Source: Beta vulgaris subsp. vulgaris (taxonomy: Eukaryota; Streptophyta; Magnoliopsida; Caryophyllales; Amaranthaceae). Taken from it: a DNA stretch of 64,000 bases. The notes beneath the pieces were generated by a model that ran no database searches, was not told where the DNA came from, and saw only the letters and a program-made list of their open reading frames with translations. Location: positions 33,107,508 through 33,171,507 of the forward strand of contig NC_079202.1 in assembly GCF_026745355.1 (NCBI RefSeq). Direction: 5' to 3'. Position numbers and translations under genes: made by a program. Positions 21,424 through 33,643 of this stretch are shown here, piece after piece. Within the stretch, counting starts at the first letter, position 1. Every line of letters begins with the position of its first letter.

Positions 21424-21987
21424 TTATGTCGACAAATTTGAGTGAATATGAATTTTCGGGAGTCGAAGAAGAAAAAAAAGTTGATATCGTTTACTTTCCG
21501 TGTTCGGATTATTGGAGGAGGATTGGGATAATTGTTGAAATTCATAATAGCTTATTTTCCCTTGTAATTTTATGAAGTTTTCATATCTTTGCAGAAACCT
21601 TGATGATGCAGCCAAATTCATATCAAATGAAGCATCACTATATTTACAATAACACCAAATATATTGTTTCTCATCATCATTATCAACTACTTCTACAGCA
21701 ACATCAACAAATATATGTTGACTATTACTTAGGTTTATAAATTTGTTCAACAAATTATTAGGTAAAAATATTGGGGCACTTCGGTCATTGAGTTTCTCAC
21801 AAAAATCAACAAAATCATTGGCGTTGTCAAGTAAATTGCTGAGGTTTTTTTCCACCACCAGATGTCCAGGTTTTTGCTTATAATATGAATTTACAATTTT
21901 TGCCCATTTGCTAAAAAAAAAAAGAAAAAAAAGGAAAGCAATCCATTTTTTTATTCTCCCTGTTGTGGCTCCATGTGCACATGACAC
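21424..21987 (-). CDS. Unassigned 187-codon ORF
   Basis: The longest non-repeat frame in the intergenic region. The first 26 residues include a hydrophobic run (WIAFLFFLFFF) encoded by a T/A homopolymer tract, so the true start may be internal. The rest has balanced composition: charged segments, a Cys-containing QYIWCYCKY patch near residues 108-116, and ASSRFLQRYENFIKLQGKI near 128-146. I recognise no domain. There is no clear TATA box or partner exon. It could be a lineage-specific gene, one exon of a larger gene, a gene fragment, or chance. Confidence 0.35.
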   Translation of the reverse strand: MSCAHGATTGRIKKWIAFLFFLFFFSKWAKIVNSYYKQKPGHLVVEKNLSNLLDNANDFVDFCEKLNDRSAPIFLPNNLLNKFINLSNSQHIFVDVAVEVVDNDDEKQYIWCYCKYSDASFDMNLAASSRFLQRYENFIKLQGKISYYEFQQLSQSSSNNPNTESKRYQLFFLLRLPKIHIHSNLST

Positions 21988-23616
21988 ATTAGTGTCTTAT
22001 TGTCATCAAAATATTGTAATCACTCTCTTTAATCATCCTCAAATGCGTGGAGAAGATTACCAAGCTAAAAAGAAACTCAACCTTCCTCCTCTTCTCCTAT
22101 TGCCTTTTGTTTCTCCAAATCGTTGCTAGATTTTTCTTGTCACATAACTCAATTCACATCTCCCTTCCCTAAAACCTCTCATGTCCCTTGTCGCATCCTT
22201 CATCTTTCTTCTCCACATACATTCGGTTTCTAAACTCCTAAAGTAACAAAATTTTTAAAAATCAGTAAGCTTAATTCCACCAAGATCAACAGGATTTCAA
22301 CCATTCATCCATGAAATTTTTTTCTATCATACATTGTATGATTATTTGTCAAATAATTAGATGATACATAAGTATATTGCTAAAGAAAAAAACCAAGGCC
22401 CCAACTTTCTTTTCTTCCCTCTCTCATTTTTATAGTTGTAATTTTGTGATTCAAGTAATCAAAAAGAAGAAATCCAAAAACCCTAATCTGGTTGTTTGAT
22501 TCATCGTTCCAATTGTCTCTCCTCCGTTATATATCTGCAACCTTCAGTTCTCTCTCTCCAAAGTGCGTGTTGTTGTGACACGGTGCTACTGCGTCAGAAC
22601 CATATGTCGCCAGAGTTGCTGCTACTGCAATTCGACACTACATTGAGCTGATGTGATTATTGAAGTCATTAATCTGCTGCTACTTCCATCTTGTGCACCA
22701 CCGTGATATTGTAAATGATGCACCACCGTCGTAGGAAGAAGTGGTCTCATAGAGCTCAGTTCCTCTCTATATAGTTTCCTCGGTTCATTTATGTTGATGT
22801 AATGTTGCCAAATATATAGAATATCAATAACCGAAGAACATATAACATATTGCCATATATAGTGGATCTGATTGTGAAGCAAATAATTACTTTACAAAAT
22901 TTAACTCAATTACAGGCGAAATTCACGACAGAATTTGATAATAATCTCTCTTTGAAAATCGTGTACAACGCAAGGGACTATTTTATTGTTCCATGTTATT
23001 TTAAAATCTTTATTTATACTTGAAATTTTTTTACGAATCAATGTTAAGAGTTTCTGGTAGAAATGTTAATTATTAATTTGAAATTGGATTATTATTTGAT
23101 TGATTGACAATTATCATTAACATAGGAAACAATTAAGGTTGATTGAGAAATTAAAATCATTACCATAGTTGACGTATAATATTATTCGAAAATTAACCAA
23201 GAATGGGGTGATTAATATATGGGATAATGATATTAATTGCGTAATTTAAATCACTAATTTACTCATAAGTGCCACGTGGACACCGTTTTTGATAGCCATG
23301 ATTTGGTTTTGCTCTAGGATTGTTGGTGATTGTAAGCTTGCCACATAGGATTTATGATTTTACTCTAGATAATAAATATAGATTAACCTAAATCGAAAAT
23401 TTTCAAATTTTTTCTCACTATAGCCTTTTTAAAAATCATATATTCATATTGTCCTAAATTTTCAAATATTTTCCTCACTAGGCTGTTTTTACTATTAATT
23501 TTTCATTTGTTTATATTAATAAAATTCAATGAAAGCAAGAAATTTACCAAAAAGTTAAAAAGAGTATGCCTTCTTTTCATATTACCCCCAAGTTAACAAA
23601 CCTAATTTAAAGTTAG

Positions 23617-23932
23617 TTTACCGTATAAAATAATGGAGTTTTGTTACAAATGACATGAAACTTAATCTTGATTCTGCAAAATATAAGTTTCGAGTCACTA
23701 TTCGATCAATTTACTACTGAACTGAGTCATAATAATTGACAGCTCTATCCACACCTTTGTTTGGCCTGCTAATTTACCGTATTGGAAAAATAATGGAGTT
23801 TTGTTACAAATGATATGAAACTTAATCTTGATTGTGCAAAATATAGGTTTCGAGTCATTATTTGGTCAATTTATTACTAGATTGAGTCATAATAATTGAC
23901 AGCTCTATCCACACTTATGCTTGGGCTGCTCA
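23617..23932 (+). repeat. Recent tandem duplication, unit about 160 bp
   Basis: The block TAATGGAGTTTTGTTACAAA begins at 23631 and recurs at 23791. The copies stay alike through ATAATAATTGACAGCTCTAT, differing by a few substitutions and a small indel. Confidence 0.85.
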
Positions 23933-24689
23933 TTAATTACTCGGCCTCTTCCAACCGAGAGAATGATGTTATCATCTTGCCCAAAATTAAAGAAATGTTC
24001 CCTCCATTTTTCGTGGTTCCACCTCGGCTTATTCACTTTGCACATACCCATGTTCACCATCTTTTATTTTTTAATGTTTTTAACAATATTTTCTCCATTT
24101 CATTATACTTGTATCAATTCTCATTTAACGACTTTTGATTGCGTCATTACATTATCTAATAATAAATTCTTTCTCTTTCTACAATATCACATGAGTCCCT
24201 TTTGTTTCTTTGTCTTTAACTTTTTCTATTTCTCTTTTCGTCACATGATCTTCATATTGATTTGTGTGTTAAAATCCAATAATTTAAATTATAATAATGA
24301 AATTATGAAGCATAAACATAAATATTACTTTCCTTGTTTTTTTTTCTATTACAACAACTGGGTTTTGCACATGCCAATGCATAACTGTAACTATTAATAT
24401 CTTTAATTACTTCTTAGTAAAAATTATTAAAATTATATATTTCAAAAGTATATATCTAGAAGAATCTAACAAGACTCCACATGACCATATTTTTTCATGC
24501 ACAAAAACATATTAAAAGATAGTCAAAAGATAGTGGGTGAATAGTGTACAAACCCAATTGTTGCAATAAAAAAGAACGCAAAAAGTATGAAATAAAATTA
24601 TTATTAACTTTGTCTAAATATATATTTTGAAATTAACAACTTAATAGAGTATAAAACTATTTATGAGGCCTCAACCTTCAACTTAAACT

Positions 24690-24775
24690 TTTGGTTGAGT
24701 TGGATCCTTTGACATAGTATTAAAGCTCGGGTGACATAAAGGTCACGGGTTCAAATCATATCTAGCACATGCTTT
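24690..24775 (+). repeat. tRNA-related retroelement (SINE-like) relic
   Basis: GGTCACGGGTTCAAATC at 24741-24757 contains a pol III B-box-like core (GGTTCAAATC). Upstream GGTTGAGTTGGATCC resembles a degenerate A box. The segment lacks tRNA folding and is best read as a relic of a tRNA-derived repeat. Confidence 0.3.
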
Positions 24776-25206
24776 TTAAGTGGAATATTAATCACTAAAT
24801 ATGAGAGATGTCTATGCTACAAACACACTTGAAGCACAAATACTTTATGCATGAGAAGACGTGATAAAATATAAAACTATTTTTAGAACCTTAACCATCA
24901 ATTTTTTTAATTTTTTTTTTATTGAGTTGCTGCTTGAACACAACTTTATATATGTTTTTCAAACATTATATATGTGCATGAGTGAATATAAGAATCAAAG
25001 TATATGTATCTTTTTTTTCTATTGAGATCATTATAGCTCGTTGAGCTTATCTAATAGAAGAACCAAACAGTGAACCGATGAATTTGATGCGACCAATCCT
25101 TAACGCCAAAATCAAAGCTAAAACCACATATCTAAAATGCTTAAGCCAAAAAACGCCAAACAAAATGGTAGTCCATCAGTCATCATAATAAACTTCTGAG
25201 AAAAGA

Positions 25207-25232
25207 CACGTGCCATAAACCACCCTTGCATG
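25207..25232 (+). promoter_or_regulatory. G-box/ABRE and RY-type motifs upstream of the HSD gene
   Basis: GACACGTGCC (CACGTG at 25207-25212) is followed 15 bases later by TGCATG (25227-25232), the RY/Sph core on the other strand. Both lie about 210-235 bases upstream of the ATG. This pairing is known from seed promoters controlled by ABI5-type bZIP and ABI3-type B3 factors; the role here is inferred from motifs only. Confidence 0.4.
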
Positions 25233-25441
25233 AAAACATAGTGTTGATCATGTAGCACCTCTTTAAAATATGTCCAACTAAATGCCGAACATTACTAACA
25301 CTCATCCCATCCTCTATCTTCACTTCTTACAACTTTTTATTTCTTTCTTCCTTCAATACTTTCTTATTTCCATGTCTGATTAAAAAAAAAAAAAAAGGTA
25401 GTGTTTGATCATAATTAAGTTGAAGATTAAAGATCAAAATC

Positions 25442-28400
25442 ATGGATGTTCTTAATTCTTTGATGAATTTTGTGGTACCTCCGGCAAGCTTGGTAATGCT
25501 AGCTATGGCATGGCCAACTTTAAGTTTTATAAATGCATGTGAATGGGTTTATGGCTTGTTTTCCTACGAGAATATGGAAGATAAAGTTGTCATCATTACT
25601 GGAGCGTCCTCTGGACTTGGCGAGGTACGTTCTGTAGCTACCCTCGTTATTCACACTGGCGGATTCAGGATTCTTTTAGGAATATATGATGATATTATTC
25701 CAAAGGATGATAACTAGTGTTTTTACTTTCAACTTTACATACACATCTAAAATTATTGCCTTATTGGGGAGGCCATGGCTTATGCCAACCCCTCTTCGTT
25801 TGGCCGCCGTTTAAATCAATGATAATAATATCTATACAAATATATTAAAAGACGTGTATAAACAAGAAACTGTGTCATGTGTGACTTTTTTCTAAGATTA
25901 ATTCATGTACAATCAAAAAATTGTGTAGTATAAGGTTTGATTCTAAGATCTCACGTACATATACTAAAATCTTGATCATTAGACTAAGTTATATTTAGTG
26001 TTATTATCATAAAGTATTATAGTCTAGGACATATTTCGGGCCTTATAACTCATGATATACATGTTAATTAATATAGTCATGTCAGTTGTTATCACGTGAG
26101 CTCTCATTAGATTTTTCTGATGTGTGTATTCCATTGTCTTATTATTTTTAACTTTTGAAAAACATAATTATAGGTATAAATTGATTGTCAGAAGTGCGTG
26201 GGTGTTACTTTTCTATTATTTAGTGGAACAACTGAGAAAATACCGTCATTTTCTAAGTTGGTTGCTGTAATTATATGCTATTGATAGTCCTCAAAGATCA
26301 AAAGGTATAGTATTAAATTTCGTCATCCAAATTAAAAGCTTCCAGAGGTTCACAATAGCATTATTTATAAAAAAAAAAGGAAACGAAAAATTCTGGAGGT
26401 AAATGAATTTTTCAGATTTGGTGGTGGGAGGGCTGAATCGGGGGTCAGATGTATGAGTTCTAATTATTTGGGCTAAGGTCTTTCTAAAGCCTCTTTGCTT
26501 TTCATATGTCTGCCTTGCAAATTTGTTTAAAGTCTGTGTCTCCTTGAATGAAAATGGTGGGAAACAAGGAACAAAAGACTCAACAAGAGAAATCATGAAT
26601 TCTACTACTTCCTCCGTTTTTTTTTTTTTTTTTTAAGATGTTACACTTTCTATTTTAGGAAGTTTTAAATTAGATGTTACACTTTTATTTTGGGTAATAA
26701 CTTCTCTCTATCTCTCTCCTATCACATGTTCACATGGGACCCATTTGTTTTTCATTATCTCTATCTCTCTCCTCTCCAAAAATTACCTAGGAGTTCGTGA
26801 TTTGAAAAGTGTAACATCTAATAAAAAACGGGGGAAGTATACTAAATTAGTGCAATGCATGAAAAAATTATGCCAAAAATTATGCGTGTAATATATTGGG
26901 GATTTCACTTATGGTGGCAGTGGACTGTTAGCCCTGTTGTCTTCTGGTGTGTAATGTCTGCTAGTAGCTTAGCAGTGGTTGGTTGGACCATTTACCTTTC
27001 ATGATAAAAAAAATAAAAAAAATGATGAGGCATATTAAGGAAAAACAACAATAAGGGTGTTAAAGGTGCAAAAAGGGTGAAAAGAGGATGTTTATAGTCA
27101 TATATTAAACATACATTTGAGTTTATGTTAAAGCTCGATGGAAAATTTTTGATTCGGTAACAAATTAAGGCTTATATGATGTCGGGGTTATTTTTTATAC
27201 CAATTTGTCAAAATGTTCTTATTTTTCGTGCTAATATGTGGCCGGTGACTTCTCTATACTAATTTGGTGAACACTTGCCCTTTTTTCGTACCAATTTGAT
27301 AATTTGGCCTAGTTTTCTCTCTGTCTCTCCTCATAAGTCAATAATATGGCTCCCTTTTTCTATTTCTCTCTATCTCTCTCTCCTATCTCTTTGGTTATTG
27401 TGCTTCTCCCTATGTTGTACATTTATTAGAACACAGAAGTATAAATGTATATAATCTTATTGATTTTTAAACAAACTGTTCAACTTTGACAGCAAATCGC
27501 TTATGAGTATGCAAAAAGAGGAGCCATCCTTGTGCTAGTTGCACGAAGAGACACAAGGCTTCGTGGGATAAGTGAGAATGCAAGACAGATGGGTGCAAAG
27601 CATGTCATGATTGTGGCTGCAGATGTGGTGAAAGAAGATGAGTGTCGCAGGTTCATAAATGAAACAATGACCTTTTACGGTCGTGGTAAGTTTCATGCAC
27701 ACAATGCAAGGGATTTTCTTTTAGATCAACATTAATTATTGCATCATAATTTAATTTATGAAGTTTGTTATTACCACTTCTCGTACTACATTAACTTATT
27801 GCTTATTCTTATTCTTATTCTTCAACAGTTGATCATTTAGTGAATGCTACAAGTTTGGGTCATACATTCTATTTTGAAGAAGCGAATGACACGTCCGTAT
27901 TTCCTCATTTGATGGTTAGTTATGGTTGGGTTTGCTTAACACTTGTTGTCATTGTTATTTTCATGTGATATGAGAACTAAAAGGTAATTTTTCTAATGTT
28001 TTTTTTAGGATATAAACTTTTGGGGAAATGTTTACCCTACTTACGTAGCTCTTCCCTACCTACGACAAACCAGAGGTCGAATCATTGTTAATGCTTCTGT
28101 TGAGAACTGGTTTCCTTTGCCTAGAATGAGCTTGTACTCTGTAAGTGTTCTAAATTGTCTTATCATTATCATCTTTTAGAATTTATTCATTTTAATTCTT
28201 CGAACATGCCTTTGTTTTCGATTTGGAAGTTTGCTTCCTTGTTCTAATTTATGTTTTTGTTTTTGACTAACAATTAGGCAGCAAAGTCTGCTTTGGTGAA
28301 CTTTTATGAAACATTGAGACTTGAGGTAAAAGAGGATGTAGGAATAACAATTGCAACCCATGGATGGATTGGGACAGATGTTACAAGAGGAAAGTTGATG

Positions 28401-31400
28401 GTAGATAATGGCGCGGACATGCAATGGAGAGAAGAAAGAGAGGCAAGTCCTACTTGAGTATTACTATACTTTTTGTTTCTCCAAATATCTCAAAAGTATC
28501 TATATTATTTTGATACATCTATGTGTTACTCCTTCCATACCATTACAAAAATAGCTTCCACGTTACTATAGATACAACTCATACAAACACCAAGATTGAA
28601 ACTAAAGAGTAAGGGGAAATTGGGGTTCTTTATCTAACTTGGGCTCGAGATCTTTTGGGTAGGAGACCAGAGAAAATATATATATATATCGAGGGAGGGC
28701 TATGGTGTTCCCCTATAAAAAGTCTTTTTTTGTCCTTCCTAATTGAAAGATGGGGTCATGACTCATGGTGTGTATTGGTGTCTCATTAAAATTCCAATAA
28801 TAAACCAAATAAGCATTTATAAAGTAACTTGACATAATGAGAAAAATGGCTACTTAATAACAAAAATAGCTTTTACACATATAATTTGACTATAAGATTT
28901 CACCTCTAAATGTTCATCACAATTTCTACACACTACTTTATAGATTACATCAGTTTGTACTATACTGATTATAAATTACAGTTTCAAAACTGTATTTAGA
29001 TGAAATTTTAGAATAGGTCCAAGCGATCGACACATGCATAGTGTGCATAGAAGGCTAGTATATATATATATATATATATATTATATATTATAATATATTA
29101 TATATATATATATATTATATATATATATATAAAAACGGAGGAGAGGGAAAAGAGGGAAAAAAATTTACCAATTATGAAATAAACGGAGGAGAGAAGAGTT
29201 ACAGTAAATAGATTAAAATGGAAAGAGGGAAAATTTCTATATAATCTCTATTATATAAGCCAAGGGGGAGCTATTGAGATTTTCCTCAATCATAGCCCTT
29301 TCTAATTTAAAATATGTTTATTATCAAAGGAAGTTCAAAGTAGCTAAAATAAACTTTCATAAAAATATGTGTAGTGAACGAAAAAGCTTATGATTGAAGA
29401 ACAAATTAACATAAATAAAGCAGTTTTCAAATCAATTACAAAGCCAAAGACATATAATTTTAGTTTTACCTAAACTTTGAAATGCAATAACAATACCAAC
29501 ATCCATTAACAAGTTATAAAAAATACTAAGAAAACTTCTTCTTCATCAAGGAATTTCTATATTTTGTATTTACACCAAATAATATCTTATTAGAACTAGT
29601 GATTGTAAATTACATCCTTCAAAATTACATTTAGATGAAATTTAATAATAATCGCCTAAATAATTCACGCACACATCACATGCAAAGAAGGTTAGTAGAG
29701 TGTAGAGGGAGGATATGACATGGATGTTATATGCTCTTTGTTCATCATATTTGTCACGATATTAACTCTTATAATTTATCACGTTCATTGTGGGACCTAA
29801 ATTGGAAAATATATGGCTATTGGAAAGAATATATGCCCTCTTTTTGTGCACAAGCATCCAAGCCATCTCGACTTCAAGTGCTTTTCCGATGATACCCCTA
29901 ATGAAGGTGTGAAAAAAAAACTCCTTGTAAAACCATTTTTACCCCTAATAAGCTTAGAATTAAATGCAAAAGTATTTGATTAGACATATAATATAATTTT
30001 GCCTTTGATTTGTTCTATCAAATTCACTTCTATCAAATTAGGTTTTCTTTGTTGAAAGTGGTAATAATTTACACTTGTCATCAATTTCGTTCTTGAGCTT
30101 AACAATTCTACTTTGGTGACCAAGTAAAGTCTCACGAAATCTTCCCCCTTTACCTTCAATTACATTTGAAAATGACTTGTAAACTTTATTATGACCATCC
30201 CGCATTGGCTATCCACGGATTCCATTATCAAGAAGTGTATTGACGGTATCTTGTACCAATTTCTCCTGACACATTACTAAAACTAATATTTGAACTCTCC
30301 TATTTCCTTTATGGCATCAGAATCCCCAATTTCAATTATAATAGCCACTTTCTCTCTTTCAATAAAATGTCCCACACTAACTTCTACACATCTCACATTT
30401 TAACAAAATAACAACTAGATTGTGTTCGTGCTAACTTATGAGTGATTTAAAATGTTGAAAAGCTAAACGGAATAGTTTTGATAAATTTGCAATTATCTAA
30501 CGTCATGTCATACTAGTTTTAATGATGATTATAACGACACTTAAATTAAATATATCAAATTGTGTCAAAGGTCCATTAATGATTAGAATTCTCGTCTTAA
30601 TTAGATACAGTTTGTAAGAACATTATCTTAAATTTAGTTATATGAGGATGTAGTTCTTAAATTTAATTATATGAGGATGTAGTTCTAGAAGTAAAAATGA
30701 CCTCCTATCTTATTATTTCGTAAATGTTAATTAATTCATTATTAGCCCTTGTAAATTGTAACAAGTGCTTCTCTGAGTCTCCCAATAGTGATATAATCTA
30801 TCTTTGCAAATATATTAAAAGGCGTACGAAAGAAAGCATATGTGCCACGTGGCACTCCTCTCAAATTTTTAATGCAAATGTTTTATGTCTATGTACTCCT
30901 CACTTTAAAAAAAGTATAGTGAACCTTTGGAATGAAAAAAAAGAGCTTAACCATCAATACACTATGACTTTGTTGTCTAATGTTTTAATAAAATATGATG
31001 AAGTCTTGTAATAACTATAATTAACTAAAAAACTTAAACAAGTATATACATCTTTAACACTCTTATTACATAACTTACCACAATTTCTTTTAAGGTATTG
31101 TTTTCAAACTCAAACCTTTCAATTTTTTTTACTTACTTATCACGTTGTGACGTGAACTTTCAATTTCTTAATGGACAAAAAATACGAAAAGTAGCAAAAT
31201 AAATTATGAAATTTAAATATTATAACATATTTGTTTATTGTAACTGACGCGAGGCATCTCCCGGGCAAAAATATTAGTTATGAATATAATATAACGATCA
31301 TGATAACATACTCTCATAAATGTTGTAACCTTAATACATAGGGCAAACTATATGGTCAAATATCTTTGTCGGGTATAAACATTGTCCACTAAATCACATC

Positions 31401-33643
31401 AGTATCAAAAGATTTTCCCTTATTATGTTTGTCATTTTTTTTACATACAAATACCGTGCCAAATAATTTGATTATATATGATCAAAAGGTTATTAGAATC
31501 TTAAATTTATATCATTCTGATTAAAATTATTGTCATATTATATTATTCCAATGATAATGCTCTAAATATTGTTGTAGTTCATAAATCTGTTTTTACAATA
31601 TGGACAATTTGACTTTTGATGCTATTCATATACCACACGTTGATCTTGTTATATTATTTGTATCTAAGGATAATATAGTTGTGTGGGTCTTATTAGATCT
31701 ATCGCATTATGTATATCTCCTCCATTCTGAAATAAATAAAACTCTTCTTTCAAAAACTCTTACATAAAAGAGAGAAGTGTATTACTTATTTTAAAACGGT
31801 GGAAATATATACTTTTTCATGATATTTAATTTTTATAATTTTACTCAAATCCAATCAAAGATATTAATCGTCAAAGATGTGCGTTGGCAAACATATAAAA
31901 AAAGTATCATGTACGTCATAAAGATAAGATTTCAATCTAGTTTTTGTACTTCTATCAATAATACATGTTTCTGATTAGACGACCATTATGTGAATGATAA
32001 TATTATAAAATATGTGGGGTCCAATAGATATAAAATGGTAATATACTCATAATCAAGGGGATTTTGTTTGTTGTGCGAACAATTATATATTAACTTTGAA
32101 ACAATAATGAGATGTAATTTTTTTCTTTGTTTTGTTTGGCGTCCAAGGAGGGGTTATTTATATAATTATACATAATAATAAACTGATTAGGATGGTAATC
32201 AAGAACACATTATTAGGATATACTCGCCTCGTTCCATGAAAAATCCCCACTTTTTAAAGAAGGACCACGATGCTTTATTCATATAACACTTTAATCATCC
32301 TTGACCATGGTCTCTCTTTTCCATGATGTTTATCTCCCATCATATATAATAAATCCCCACACTATCTTCTCGTCAAATAAAGTAAAGAAAGGAACCACCT
32401 TTATACACCTTCGCACCAATTTTCCTTAAGTGCTTAACGGGGCTACTACTTCATGGAATGTAGAGTGTAGCAATTAATTGCAACGAAAAATATTAAGCAA
32501 AGTGATTTGGAAAGGTCCTTTGGGGTTTAGAGAACCGTAGCATAGGTGGACCAGTAATTGTGCAATTTTATTTTCGAAAACCATGACTAAGTCTGCATTC
32601 TATGTAATTGTTGATGTTGTGTTGGATCCAGCCATGCATTGTATTCTATTATTAGTCGGTAAATTGTCCACTAGGTAAGCCAAGTTTTCTCTGTTTTGAG
32701 TACCCCTTTCCCGTAGTCTTTTCCATTTGCTTGTGTCAATGGTTGGAGTAAAAACAATCCTTGTGCAACTTTGATAATGTTGTTAGTTAGAGCTAGATAT
32801 TACTAATTTAGAGGTTGTTTGGTTAACATGCTAATACACCTGAAGTGGAACTTCTTAGGAAGTAAAAAACGGTGAGGTTGTCCAATTGACCAAAATGGAG
32901 GAAACTTTGATAATGTTGTTAGAAGATAGCTATTACTAATTTAGAGGTTGTTTGGTACTTTGGTTAACATGCAAATACATAGGAAGTGGAACTTCTTAGG
33001 AAGTAAAAAATGGTGAGGTTGTCCCATTGAGCAAAATGGAGGAACTTGCACTTACTTTTGAAGTTCTACTTCTTCCAAAATGAAGGAAGTTTCTCCAAGT
33101 AAGTTGGAATTTCTCATGATAAATCAAACTACTTTTGCCACTTCTTAGAGAACTCCGTGGGGAAAAACATTTCCTGAAATATACTACTTCTACATCCAAT
33201 CAAACAATTTTTTTATAATTCCACTTTCTTAATTGATAAGAAAAGAAAAGAAGTTGAAAATTTCATATTCGTTATTACTTAGATCATAGAAATATTGTTT
33301 TCTATGTTGTTACCAACTCCAAATTCTACTTTTTTATTTGTAGGTACAATCTAGTAGTGAGGCAGTGGATGATTTTGCGAAGCTAATAGTAGCAGGTGCA
33401 TGCCGTGGAGATCCTTATGTGAAGCATCCTAGTTGGTATGATGCATTCCTTCTTTACAAGGCATTTGCACCAAAGGTTCTAGGCTGGACATTTCGCCTTT
33501 TATTGGGCGCCGATAGTAGTAGGAAAACTTCACTGGTTGGTGTAGGCAGGCCCTTGTTGGAATCTGCTTCTCCTAAAAAACCATCCAGTCCAATGACAGG
33601 TTCAAGGCTCGCATATGCACCACAACAGATGAAAGTGGAATAA
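25442..33643 (+). CDS. HSD5: 11-beta-hydroxysteroid dehydrogenase-like 5 (SDR family, steroleosin-related)
   Basis: Six exons: 25442-25624, 27493-27685, 27829-27914, 28009-28140, 28278-28442, 33344-33643; 352 codons in one frame, stop TAA 33641-33643. An NAD(P)-dependent short-chain dehydrogenase expected to act on hydroxysteroids at membranes or oil bodies. Residues 11-40 form a hydrophobic, proline-containing anchor ([15 protein letters not shown]), as in steroleosin-type proteins. Cofactor motif TGASSGLG is at 53-60. Catalytic residues: Asn157 (INFWG), Ser184 (VNAS), Tyr197 and Lys201 (YSAAK). The usual NNAG is replaced by NATS at 131-134 and the usual PG by THGW, both as I recall for plant HSD5 proteins. 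Intron 5 (28443-33343, 4.9 kb) uses a GC donor (GAG then GCAAGT); all others are GT-AG. Exon joins were set by frame and family similarity. The ATG is the first in a TCATGG context. Confidence 0.92.
26608..26837. mobile_element. Stowaway-type MITE in HSD5 intron 1
   Basis: 230 bp between TA dinucleotides (26606-26607 and 26838-26839). Ends are CTTCCTCCGTTTTTT and AAAAAACGGGGGAAG, with inner TTAGATGTTACACTTT / AAAGTGTAACATCTAA inverted repeats. TA duplication and (C)TCCCTCCGT-type ends mark Stowaway/mariner MITEs. Confidence 0.75.
28443..28448 (+). other. GC-type 5' splice site of HSD5 intron 5
   Basis: Exon 5 ends GAGAG and the intron begins GCAAGT, the strong consensus for GC-AG introns. 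The frame and the conserved family sequence (REEREV-like) continue at 33344 after TTTGTAG. No GT donor nearby keeps the frame. Confidence 0.8.
28565..32766. other. HSD5 intron 5 body, AT-rich, no gene seen
   Basis: Most of the 4.9-kb intron. It contains a TA microsatellite (29057-29135) and short Stowaway-like TCCTCCATTCTG ends near 31720; no coding frame or intact element could be supported. Confidence 0.55.
29057..29135. repeat. (TA)n microsatellite
   Basis: Nearly uninterrupted TATATA with two or three breaks (TTATATATTATAATATATTA). It can form cruciforms and is prone to length change. Confidence 0.9.
32767..33044 (+). repeat. Tandem duplication, unit about 136 bp, near the HSD5 exon 6 acceptor
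   Basis: AACTTTGATAATGTTGTTAG at 32767 recurs at 32903; both copies run through GAAGTGGAACTTCTTAGGAA and GGTGAGGTTGTCC to CAAAATGGAGGAA. The second copy ends about 300 bases before exon 6. Small indels separate the copies. Confidence 0.85.

Larger units (their letters stand above)
22130..25206. other. Intergenic stretch, mostly featureless
   Basis: AT-rich; frames here are low-complexity Phe/Leu/Ser-rich and not gene-like. It contains a tandem duplication (23617-23932) and a tRNA-derived repeat relic (24690-24775), listed separately. Nothing else could be supported. Confidence 0.6.

Noticed and set aside
23896..24397. 158-codon frame rich in Phe, Leu, Ser
   Set aside because: Encoded by T-rich low-complexity DNA, overlaps another frame, no motif or signal architecture that holds up.
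24741..24757. Possible tRNA gene (B-box GGTTCAAATC)
   Set aside because: No cloverleaf can be drawn around it and the A box is degenerate; kept only as a SINE-like relic.
29057..29135. Possible replication or matrix-attachment origin
   Set aside because: A simple TA microsatellite explains it; nothing else supports a functional site.
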